64,000 nt of DNA from positions 1 to 64,000 of the forward strand of contig NZ_JAHCMU010000006.1 of the NCBI RefSeq assembly GCF_018449435.1, given 5' to 3'. Position 1 is the first letter of the stretch; every line of letters begins with the position of its first letter. Positions 34,437 through 41,410 of the stretch are shown piece after piece. The DNA comes from Flagellimonas sp. 389. Its GTDB lineage: Bacteria; Bacteroidota; Bacteroidia; Flavobacteriales; Flavobacteriaceae. The notes beneath the pieces are model-generated. The model had not been told where the DNA came from and ran no database searches. It saw nothing but the letters and a program-made list of their open reading frames with translations. A program made the position numbers and the translations under genes.

Positions 34437-34465
34437 CAAAAATAACATTTTTTATTTTAAAACAA
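34437..34465 (-). promoter_or_regulatory. Consensus Bacteroidota promoter (-33 TTG, -7 TAnnTTTG)
   Basis: On the minus strand TTG (complement of 34463-34465), 18 bp spacing, then TATTTTTG (34444 to 34437). It lies 52 bp before the ATG at 34384. The -33 box is inside the last codons of the upstream oligopeptidase gene. Confidence 0.65.
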
Positions 34466-36527
34466 GTTTTTCTTCCAAATCCAGAATGAAGGCATATTCT
34501 TTCGCTGTTTCCTTTAAAGATTCAAACCTACCCGAAGCTCCACCATGCCCTGCCTCCATATTGGTATCCAAAAAAAGAAGGTTATCGTCCGTTTTGTGTT
34601 CCCTTAATTTGGCGACCCATTTAGCCGGTTCCCAATATTGTACCTGGGAATCGTGCAATCCTGTCGAAACATATAGATTTGGATAATCCTGTGCCGTAAC
34701 ATTATCATACGGGGAATAGGATTTCATGTAGCCATAGTATGTTTTATCATTTGGATTGCCCCATTCATCATATTCCCCAGTGGTCAAGGGAATAGTATCA
34801 TCCAACATCGTGGTAACAACATCCACAAAAGGGACAGCTGCAATTACACCATTATAAAGTTCTGGAGCCATGTTAATGATAGCCCCCATCAGTAACCCCC
34901 CTGCAGAACCTCCATTGGCATACAAATGTTCAGAACTGGTATATTTCTTTTCAATTAAAAACTTGGAGCAGTCAATAAAGTCTGTAAATGTATTTTTCTT
35001 GCGTAGCAGTTTGCCATCTTCATACCAAGGCCTACCCAAATATTCGCCACCTCTTACATGCGCAATGGCAAAAATGAAACCTCTATCCAACAAACTCAAA
35101 CGAATTGAAGAAAAATAGGGATCGATAGTACTTCCATAAGAACCGTAAGCATATTGAAACAAAGGACTGGTACCGTCCAACTTTGTATCCTTATGGTAAA
35201 CCAAGGAAATAGGAACCTTTATTCCATCTCTTGCTATGGTCCACAAACGTTCTGTCCTGTAATTTTCTTTGTCAAAAGTGCCTCCAAGAACTTCTTGTTC
35301 TTTCAAGATTGTCTGGGTTCTGCTTTCCATATTAAAATCGATGATCGCATAAGGAGCTCCCATTTCATTATAATAATAGCGAAGTTCTTTAGTATCGAAA
35401 TCTACATTTACAGATGTTCCGGCCACATAGGTTTCACTTTCAAAAGGCAGATTGTAACTATATCTACCGTCCCATTTGGTGATTTTCAGCTTATTCAGCC
35501 CATTTTCTCTCTCGGAAAGCACATAATAGTCCTTGAATATTTCCACGTCTTCCAACAAAACATGTTTTCTATGTTTAATGAATTCCTTCCAGTTATCGGA
35601 TGTAGTTTTACCCTCAAAGGTTTTCATCAATTTAAAATTGGTGGCGTTATCCTTATTGGTAAGGATATAAAAACTGCCATTATAATGGGCAATGGAATAT
35701 TCTATCCCAGTTTCTCTTGGGGAAAACATTTTGAAATCCCCTTCAGGCGTATCTGCATTTAAAATTTGATACTCAGAAGTTAATGTACTTACGGAACCAA
35801 TTACAATAAACTTTTTGGACTTGGTCTTATAGACAAATGTATTGAAGGTTTCATCCTTTTCATGGTACACCAATACATCATCAGTAGTTGGAGTACCCAA
35901 CGTATGCCTGTAAATTTTGTCCGAACGCAGGGTTACTGGGTCTTTTTTGGTATAAAATAAGGTTTTGCAGCCATTTCCCCAAACCGAACTTCCCGTCGTC
36001 TTTTCAATCTTATCTGGGTAAACTTCCCCAGTCCGTAAATTTTTGATTTGTAAATCATATTCTCTCCTTGATACGGTATCAACACCAAAAGATGCCATCG
36101 TATTATCAGGACTTACAGATACTCCCTTTAAATTGAAATAATCATGGCCTTTGGCAAGTTCATTACAATCAAATAGTATTTCATCCCCAGCATCCATATG
36201 CTCTTTTCTTCTGGAATATATTGGATACTCCTGCCCTACCTTGTATTTCGTTATGTACCAATATCCATTATACTTATAGGGAACCGAAGAGTCATCTTCT
36301 TTTATCCTGGATTTCATCTCTAGAAAAAGCTTTTCCTGAAAATCCTTGGTGTGCGCAGTCATCTTTTGGTAATACGCATTTTCGGATTCTAAATAATCGA
36401 TTACCTCTTGGTCTTCCCTATCGTTCATCCAATAGTAATCGTCTATTCTGATATCGCCGTGCTTTTCCAATCTTGTTGGTTTCTTTTTGGCGATCGGGGC
36501 TTTTATGTCCATCAACTGTTGTTTCAT
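34452..36527 (-). CDS. ptrB: Oligopeptidase B (S9 prolyl oligopeptidase family)
   Basis: About 691-aa serine peptidase. An N-terminal beta-propeller (about 60-400) gates a C-terminal alpha/beta-hydrolase domain with nucleophile elbow GGSAGG, Asp in STGLHDSQVQYWEP and His in EAGHGG. AHVRGGEYLGRPWYEDGK is the family signature before the active site. It cleaves short peptides after basic residues. The open frame extends 19 codons upstream to ATG 36584, which would add a hydrophobic signal-like segment; I prefer ATG 36527 because a TAnnTTTG element lies inside that extension and the shorter product matches the cytoplasmic family form. If the longer form is made, the enzyme would be exported. Confidence 0.88.
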   Translation of the reverse strand: MKQQLMDIKAPIAKKKPTRLEKHGDIRIDDYYWMNDREDQEVIDYLESENAYYQKMTAHTKDFQEKLFLEMKSRIKEDDSSVPYKYNGYWYITKYKVGQEYPIYSRRKEHMDAGDEILFDCNELAKGHDYFNLKGVSVSPDNTMASFGVDTVSRREYDLQIKNLRTGEVYPDKIEKTTGSSVWGNGCKTLFYTKKDPVTLRSDKIYRHTLGTPTTDDVLVYHEKDETFNTFVYKTKSKKFIVIGSVSTLTSEYQILNADTPEGDFKMFSPRETGIEYSIAHYNGSFYILTNKDNATNFKLMKTFEGKTTSDNWKEFIKHRKHVLLEDVEIFKDYYVLSERENGLNKLKITKWDGRYSYNLPFESETYVAGTSVNVDFDTKELRYYYNEMGAPYAIIDFNMESRTQTILKEQEVLGGTFDKENYRTERLWTIARDGIKVPISLVYHKDTKLDGTSPLFQYAYGSYGSTIDPYFSSIRLSLLDRGFIFAIAHVRGGEYLGRPWYEDGKLLRKKNTFTDFIDCSKFLIEKKYTSSEHLYANGGSAGGLLMGAIINMAPELYNGVIAAVPFVDVVTTMLDDTIPLTTGEYDEWGNPNDKTYYGYMKSYSPYDNVTAQDYPNLYVSTGLHDSQVQYWEPAKWVAKLREHKTDDNLLFLDTNMEAGHGGASGRFESLKETAKEYAFILDLEEKLVLK

Positions 36528-36544
36528 GTTTGGATAAGAGGCCG

Positions 36545-36552
36545 CAAAAGTA
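36545..36552 (-). promoter_or_regulatory. -7 promoter element for oligopeptidase B
   Basis: On the minus strand TACTTTTG matches TAnnTTTG, 17 bp before ATG 36527. A TTG lies 23 bp further upstream, a long but allowed spacing. Confidence 0.5.
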
Positions 36553-36617
36553 AGATTTAAAATAAAAGTACCATACAAAATCATAGCACTGAAAAGGACA
36601 TTTTTACCTCAATTCGT

Positions 36618-36625
36618 TACTTTTG
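36618..36625 (+). promoter_or_regulatory. -7 promoter element for ybaB
   Basis: TACTTTTG matches TAnnTTTG, 27 bp before the ATG at 36653. It is divergent from the oligopeptidase B promoter about 70 bp away. Confidence 0.6.
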
Positions 36626-36652
36626 ATCTTATAATTATAAAATACGGAACTT

Positions 36653-36979
36653 ATGTTTGGAGATATGATGGGAATGATGGGGAAGCTCAAAGAGACCCAA
36701 CAAAAAGTAGAGGAAACCAAAAAGCGAATGGATACCGTCATGATTGATGAAGCGTCTTCTGACGGTCACCTTAAAGTAACTATTACTGCAAATAGAGAGC
36801 TAAAATCCATAGACATTGATGAAACGCTATTACAGGATAAAGAACAGCTTGAAGATTATCTCATCATTACACTGAACAAGGCTATTGCAAAAGCTACGAA
36901 TGTTAATGAAACAGAGTTGGCCGCCGTTGCCAAAGAAGGAATGCCAAACATTCCGGGGATGGACTCGATGTTTGAATAG
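36653..36979 (+). CDS. ybaB: YbaB/EbfC nucleoid-associated protein
   Basis: 108-aa DNA-binding protein of the YbaB/EbfC family, which forms tweezer-shaped dimers on DNA. Features are the N-terminal methionine-rich helix ([20 protein letters not shown]), the central strand region with LKSIDIDE, and the helix [16 protein letters not shown], ending in the characteristic PNIPGM segment. The length is usual. It is not beside recR or dnaX here; it is a single gene followed by a 140-bp gap that holds an interspersed palindromic repeat. Confidence 0.92.
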   Translation: MFGDMMGMMGKLKETQQKVEETKKRMDTVMIDEASSDGHLKVTITANRELKSIDIDETLLQDKEQLEDYLIITLNKAIAKATNVNETELAAVAKEGMPNIPGMDSMFE

Positions 36980-37040
36980 CATGAGTTCCATACGAGAATA
37001 AGATTATAGTACTTACCTTCAATACTTTATAGAAGTACGT

Positions 37041-37065
37041 CAAGTCGAGCGCAGTCGACCACTTG
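37041..37065. repeat. Interspersed palindrome GTCGA-GCGCAG-TCGAC
   Basis: GTCGA (37044-37048) and TCGAC (37055-37059) flank GCGCAG, enclosed by outer CAAGT/ACTTG arms. Words of the form GAGCGCAGTCGA are frequent intergenic repeats in Bacteroidota genomes to my knowledge. It stands between ybaB and the accessory island and may form a hairpin in RNA. Confidence 0.65.
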
Positions 37066-37119
37066 CTTGAAAAATCAAATCATAAAGATTTATCTATTAC
37101 TCTTGAATTGATGACTACC

Positions 37120-37710
37120 CTATTTGATGTTAAATATAGTCAGTAGCACTTCTTTCTTATCCAAAGTGTTAATGGCGTTTTCAATAAAATCAATTACTTG
37201 AATTTCATGCTCTTCTTTTTTCGGCTGACTTTTGTATTCTGTGATTTGTTCGATTGCGTTTTGTTTCCCCAGAAAATAATTATCTAGACTTATTTTATAT
37301 GTAGCTGCACTTCTCTTATCAATTTCTTTTTTACTCATTTTACCATAAGCAGTATGTGCCTGCCTTAATAAATTTTCTGCTTCCGGCTTGTTTAACTTTA
37401 GGCCTAGGGCACCTTTATAGGTTAAATAGCTTGATTCATTTTTCAATATTATGACGTCTAAGTAATTATATGCATTCTGATATTGTCCAAGACTGACATA
37501 GTATTTTACTTTCTCAAACTTGAAGAAATCGCTCTCTGAATCACAATTTATGGTTCTATCCAAATAGTACAAAGCAGAATCTATTTCGTGCTCTGAGGAG
37601 AGTTTAAGATACTTCTCATTAAGACTTTGGCAATCTTCTTTAAACGCTACCCGATTTTTAGAGTTACATGATACTAAAAACAATGCTGGTAACAATAAGA
37701 ATAATCTCAT
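37120..37710 (-). CDS. TPR-like lipoprotein
   Basis: 196-aa predicted lipoprotein. The lipobox LVSC places the lipidated Cys at residue 15. The mature part is helical with TPR-like spacing (ALYYLDRTINCD, QYQNAYNYLDVI, YKGALGLKLNKPEAENLLRQA is the third unit). The C-terminal segment EIQVIDFIENAINTL has a related partner in a decayed fragment at 38227-38316, so this gene was duplicated locally. It is the last gene of the island operon. The position suggests an immunity or accessory role, but there is no direct evidence. Confidence 0.72.
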   Translation of the reverse strand: MRLFLLLPALFLVSCNSKNRVAFKEDCQSLNEKYLKLSSEHEIDSALYYLDRTINCDSESDFFKFEKVKYYVSLGQYQNAYNYLDVIILKNESSYLTYKGALGLKLNKPEAENLLRQAHTAYGKMSKKEIDKRSAATYKISLDNYFLGKQNAIEQITEYKSQPKKEEHEIQVIDFIENAINTLDKKEVLLTIFNIK

Positions 37711-37744
37711 TCTGGCTAGAATTTGAAATCACTTTAATTTGTGA

Positions 37745-38179
37745 TTATTCGGGATTTTCATTTGATATCGTTTTATTGCCCAAATTTTCAACGAATCCAT
37801 TTTTTATGAGCGTGTAATCCAATGGAGTAGCACTAAGGCATGGTGGTAAATCATTATTAGGATAATCGATATTCCTTTGACATTCATACAAGATAGAACC
37901 TTCTACTGAATCTGCATTTTTGTTTTCAGAAACGAAAAAAACATTTTTCCCTAAAATATGTTTTACGAGAAAAATTATACCCTGTTCATAAAGAGGGTTA
38001 TCTTGCTGTACCGCCTTGGTTTTTATGATTTGGATTTCATACTCTTTTTCGGTCTTTACCTCGGTTACGACAAACCTGTTCGTGGAAACAATTTCATCGA
38101 CCGTAACCTCTGTCCAGTCATCTTGAGCATTAGCAAAACTGGCTATGAAGATAACAATTTGAAAAATGGATAATCTCAC
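37745..38179 (-). CDS. Secreted hypothetical protein
   Basis: 144-aa protein with a signal peptide (1-18, ending ASFANA). The mature part has two cysteines in its second half (ECQRN and PPCLS), suggesting one disulfide, and a TVDEIVSTNRFVVTEVKTEKE beta stretch that is written here only as its opening TVDEIVSTNRF. I recognise no domain. It lies between a TPR lipoprotein and the decayed fragment in the island and is probably cotranscribed. A link with the toxin genes upstream is inference only. Confidence 0.65.
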   Translation of the reverse strand: MRLSIFQIVIFIASFANAQDDWTEVTVDEIVSTNRFVVTEVKTEKEYEIQIIKTKAVQQDNPLYEQGIIFLVKHILGKNVFFVSENKNADSVEGSILYECQRNIDYPNNDLPPCLSATPLDYTLIKNGFVENLGNKTISNENPE

Positions 38180-38226
38180 CTAATTAATTTTGTTGACAAT
38201 TGATTATTTACTCTTGGACATGCTTA

Positions 38227-38316
38227 TTAATACCTCTTTTCTTTAGATGACTTTATACGGTTTTCTAGAAAATCTATTGCTTGGATTTCATCAGTTCTTT
38301 TATTTCCTCCTATCGG
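38227..38316 (-). pseudogene. Decayed fragment of a paralogue of the TPR lipoprotein
   Basis: Minus-strand translation gives NKRTDEIQAIDFLENRIKSS then KEKRY and a stop at 38227. DEIQAIDFLENRI aligns with HEIQVIDFIENAI near the C-terminus of the 37120-37710 product. There is no start codon or N-terminal part: the fragment runs directly out of the end of the lipoprotein gene at 38324. This is a remnant of an earlier duplicated gene. Confidence 0.7.
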
Positions 38317-38323
38317 GATTTTC

Positions 38324-38785
38324 CTATTCTCCCAGTTCAAATTTTTCCAAACCATTCTCAGTGATATAATAAGCCCAGTTAGGTGCACTATAGCCTAATC
38401 CTGCCATTCTTGAATTTTCATCTGGCGTATCGTTAGGTGGGGTATGCTCTAATTTGGAGACATCGACAAAATCTTTATTAGAAAAATGAAAGAACACAAG
38501 GTTTTCATCTAGCTCAATAAAACCATCGTTGTTCTGCGAATGATAATAGGGTTGCTGCATGATTATGACAACATCCCTATGGTTCTTTTCAAAAAATTCA
38601 ACCCAATAAATATTAGTGTCTCCAACTTTACGACCGTATTTCCCAGCATTTTCTTCGCTGTATTCTATGAACCCATCAATATTTTTCAACAAATCTCTTC
38701 GCACGATTTTCGAGTTCATTGAATCGTTACAGCTCAGTAAAACCAAGAAAAGAGATGCGACAAAGAAAAGTTTTAATTTTTCCAT
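38324..38785 (-). CDS. Lipoprotein, paralogue B; candidate immunity protein
   Basis: 153-aa predicted lipoprotein. Signal and lipobox MEKLKLFF...LLSC give a lipidated Cys near residue 19. The mature domain shares its layout with the neighbour at 38836-39300: DGFIEYSEEN, then IYWVEFFEKN, VVIIMQQP, NLVFFHFSNKDFVDVSKLE, P(D/E)ENS, GYSAPNWAYYI and a terminal LEKFELG. This is a mixed alpha/beta fold not known to me. Two related lipoproteins directly after a secreted Rhs-core toxin gene fit periplasmic immunity. The ATG at 38800 would add five residues. Confidence 0.7.
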   Translation of the reverse strand: MEKLKLFFVASLFLVLLSCNDSMNSKIVRRDLLKNIDGFIEYSEENAGKYGRKVGDTNIYWVEFFEKNHRDVVIIMQQPYYHSQNNDGFIELDENLVFFHFSNKDFVDVSKLEHTPPNDTPDENSRMAGLGYSAPNWAYYITENGLEKFELGE

Positions 38786-38835
38786 AATCCATCTATTCAT
38801 TCTTGATAAATTAGAATTAAAGCGAAAATGAATTT

Positions 38836-39300
38836 TTATTGACCAAGTTCAAATTTTTCCAAACTATTATCAGCATTGATATAGTAAGCCCAGTTAGGGG
38901 CACTAAATCCTAAGCCAGCTTCTTTGGAATTCTCATCTGGGACTTCTTCACCAATGGATTTTTCAAGTTTTGAAACATCCACAAAATCAGAGTCTGAAAA
39001 ATAAAAGAAAACACTGTTTTCATTGATTTTAAGAAAACCATCAAGATCGCTTTTATAAATAAAAGGTTGTTCCATGATTACGACAACATTTTTCCCGTCT
39101 TTCTCGAAGAATTGAACCCAGTAAATATCTGTATCCGTTCTATTATTCTTAAAATCTGATATACTTTCTTCGTTAAGAGCAATAAATCCCTCAATCTCCT
39201 TAAGTAAATTACTTCTGATTATATCGGAGTTAGAAGTGTTCTTGCAACATACTAAAAGGATGCAAAAAGAAGTGCAAAATAATAGCTTTAATGCTCTCAT
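38836..39300 (-). CDS. Lipoprotein, paralogue A; candidate immunity protein
   Basis: 154-aa predicted lipoprotein, related over its length to the 38324-38785 product. The lipobox reads LVCC, with Cys at -1 as well as +1, which is unusual; the lipidated residue would be Cys19. Conserved blocks are IYWVQFFEKDGKNVVVIMEQP, here split as IYWVQFFEKDGK and NVVVIMEQP; FFYFSDSDFVDVSKLE; PDENS; GFSAPNWAYYI; and the end LEKFELGQ. It starts 3 bp after the Rhs-core toxin gene, so it is translated from the same message. That position, envelope location and local duplication match immunity genes of polymorphic toxins; function is inferred. Confidence 0.72.
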   Translation of the reverse strand: MRALKLLFCTSFCILLVCCKNTSNSDIIRSNLLKEIEGFIALNEESISDFKNNRTDTDIYWVQFFEKDGKNVVVIMEQPFIYKSDLDGFLKINENSVFFYFSDSDFVDVSKLEKSIGEEVPDENSKEAGLGFSAPNWAYYINADNSLEKFELGQ

Positions 39301-39303
39301 AAT

Positions 39304-40335
39304 CTAATCGTTAGTTTTATCAACAAAATCACTTGGCTTTTTAATAGTACCAATATATTCATCCCCTCTTCTAGGGCCATATCGATATAACCCTTGAGTG
39401 GGCGTATGATAGATATAGTAATGTAAAGATAAATTCCTGTTGCTTTGCCTTAGGATATTATAGTGACCAAATTGCCGTTCTCTATCACCACCAGGTTTTG
39501 GAGTATCATATCCAGAAGCACTGGGGTTTGTTGTATGGCTATGTAAATCAAATTGAAGATTTTCAATAGTGTACCCTCCCGACAGACCTAAATGATAAGC
39601 ATTAAATGCATAACGGTCACTTCTATAAGTTCCTACTACATAGGAATAATCACCATTATCTAATTGAAATCCTTGTACACCGAATTCAACGTTTGAGTTG
39701 TCAGATGCAAATTTGAAAACATCTAAGGCATCACCCAAGTTACTGGTTACTCCAAAATCTGCGCCATTGTTATCGGAAGCTAACTCACTTAGAAAACTTG
39801 ACCCAGAATTATCATCCACCATTGCAGTTGCAAATTCCTGACCACTATTGGAATCGACGATATTATTTTGGTCATCTATCGCATAAAGTCTGTCAACTTC
39901 ATTCCCGTTTTCGTCAAGATACGTTTTGTCGTCCAGCCAAACAACATCACCGTCATTGTTTACTCCGTAGGTATCCAATAGACCGGTTGGGTCAGTTCTG
40001 ATAATTGGATTATTTTGAACAAAATTGTATGGATTTACCCACTCTCTTTCCTCCGTCAACGGGTCTGGGGTCATCCAACGACTGACGATTTCAGGTTCCA
40101 AAGTTGCTTCTGAATATACCTTGTCGGTCTCAACAAACCCGACAATGGATTTTGTAAAGGGATTGAACAGTACGGAGCCTATCCGCACGATACTGTCATT
40201 GTCAAAATGTTCAATGTACTTGCCCTTGCTCAGGGTTCCTATCTTGGGAGTATACCCAAATTTCTCGAACGGGTTCTGTGCATGGCCTACGCTTATGCAA
40301 AGAACGGCAATTGTGATTAGGAATAGTTTTTTCAT
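39304..40335 (-). CDS. Short secreted Rhs-core protein with C-terminal JAB-like toxin domain
   Basis: 343-aa exported protein. The signal peptide (1-20, ending GHAQ) is followed by a compact N-terminal module (about 21-85: FGYTPKIGTLSKGKYIEHFD, IGSVLFNPF) and an Rhs-associated core (about 86-119: SRWMTPDPL, NPYNFVQNNP, DPTGLLD). There are no YD repeats, so this is far shorter than classical Rhs toxins. After an acidic linker (120-210) comes a C-terminal domain with Glu217, H265-x-H267, Ser274 and Asp277, that is HxH-x6-S-x2-D, close to the JAB/JAMM zinc-peptidase signature and to JAB-like toxin 1. Polymorphic toxins keep the core and swap the C-terminus. Upstream, 4 bp away, is a transglutaminase-like gene; downstream, 3 bp away, a lipoprotein pair. 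Confidence 0.8.
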   Translation of the reverse strand: MKKLFLITIAVLCISVGHAQNPFEKFGYTPKIGTLSKGKYIEHFDNDSIVRIGSVLFNPFTKSIVGFVETDKVYSEATLEPEIVSRWMTPDPLTEEREWVNPYNFVQNNPIIRTDPTGLLDTYGVNNDGDVVWLDDKTYLDENGNEVDRLYAIDDQNNIVDSNSGQEFATAMVDDNSGSSFLSELASDNNGADFGVTSNLGDALDVFKFASDNSNVEFGVQGFQLDNGDYSYVVGTYRSDRYAFNAYHLGLSGGYTIENLQFDLHSHTTNPSASGYDTPKPGGDRERQFGHYNILRQSNRNLSLHYYIYHTPTQGLYRYGPRRGDEYIGTIKKPSDFVDKTND

Positions 40336-40339
40336 GGTA

Positions 40340-41410
40340 TCAGTTGTTATCGGTAATCGTTTTGTTCTCGTATTTTTCTCGTTCCTCTTTTAGCGAGGTG
40401 AGCCAGTCCAGATACATTTCCTCGGGCATCCTACGATAGCCCAGCTCGTGTATGGTCATATATTCCCCTTGGAGTTCTAAAAATCTCTTTTTTAAGGTGT
40501 CATCTTGTGAGGCTTTTTGAGCCAACCCTGCAAAGTCCGTCCTGTTCTCCAGCTCCAGTATCTTTTTCGATGTTTCCGCTTTCAATACCAATGCATTGAT
40601 GTAGTTGGGATAGTGTTTCAGGGCGGCATTGGTACATTTTTGGACAAATGTACCGTCATTATCGGGAAACTTTCGTTCATAGCCCTGTGCCAAATCTATA
40701 AGGCAAAGTGTCACGCTCCGTTTGTCGTCCAAGGCTTCCATATAGAGCTTGTTGGCAATGGCATCCAGATGGATATATCCAGAAGCCATCAGCCATGAAT
40801 CCATCGGGAAGATACCGCTGGTCAGCTCTGTGTTGTACCACCCGTTCTCCTCTTTCCAGTGCTTGATGTAAATATGATTGGGTGCTAGGGCGAGATAGGC
40901 TTTTACATCCATTTCCTCCGCAAGTATCTTGTACAGGTAGGGCAAGGAATGGCAATTGCCCTTGCGCGTGACCATCAGTTTGGAGACGAACATGTTCTTC
41001 CAGTCGCCATGCCCCCAAATATCCTCAAAATCATAGGAGTATGGGGTGTACTTGTAACTGTTGCCCTTGCCGTCCGTTATTTCAAAACTATCCTTTAGCA
41101 CGGAGAAGAGGGCGGCATAATTCTCCACATCCGCCTTATCGGAGCCTTGGTATTTTAGTTCACGGCTCTTGACAAGGTTTTGGGCAAGGACGGTCAGCTT
41201 TCTTATTTCGTTATGGAACAAAACACTGTCCAAGCCGTTTTCCAGGTAGGCGTTCTCCACCTCGTACACAGCATTCTTGAAACTGAGTTCACAGGAACCT
41301 TCCAGCATACAGTTGATGTTCTCAAAAGCGGTATCATAGAAAAAACGCTGGGCATCCGTTCCTGTTTGGAGCAATACGGTCAATACTATGGAGCAGATAA
41401 TTTTTTTCAA
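40340..41410 (-). CDS. Secreted transglutaminase-like protein
   Basis: 356-aa protein with a signal peptide (1-20, ending GTDA). The core is of the transglutaminase/SirB1-like cysteine-peptidase type: Cys153 in RKGNCHSLPYLY, His179 in APNHIYIKH, then WYNTELT (191-197), where the third catalytic residue is expected. A helical TPR-like C-terminal part ends with the motif LGYRRMPEEMYLDWL. It is a paralogue of the frameshifted gene just upstream (ATGA-type overlap at 41407-41410) and lies 4 bp before the Rhs-core toxin gene, so it is tightly operonic with it. A role in processing, crosslinking or delivery of the toxin is conjecture. Confidence 0.75.
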   Translation of the reverse strand: MKKIICSIVLTVLLQTGTDAQRFFYDTAFENINCMLEGSCELSFKNAVYEVENAYLENGLDSVLFHNEIRKLTVLAQNLVKSRELKYQGSDKADVENYAALFSVLKDSFEITDGKGNSYKYTPYSYDFEDIWGHGDWKNMFVSKLMVTRKGNCHSLPYLYKILAEEMDVKAYLALAPNHIYIKHWKEENGWYNTELTSGIFPMDSWLMASGYIHLDAIANKLYMEALDDKRSVTLCLIDLAQGYERKFPDNDGTFVQKCTNAALKHYPNYINALVLKAETSKKILELENRTDFAGLAQKASQDDTLKKRFLELQGEYMTIHELGYRRMPEEMYLDWLTSLKEEREKYENKTITDNN

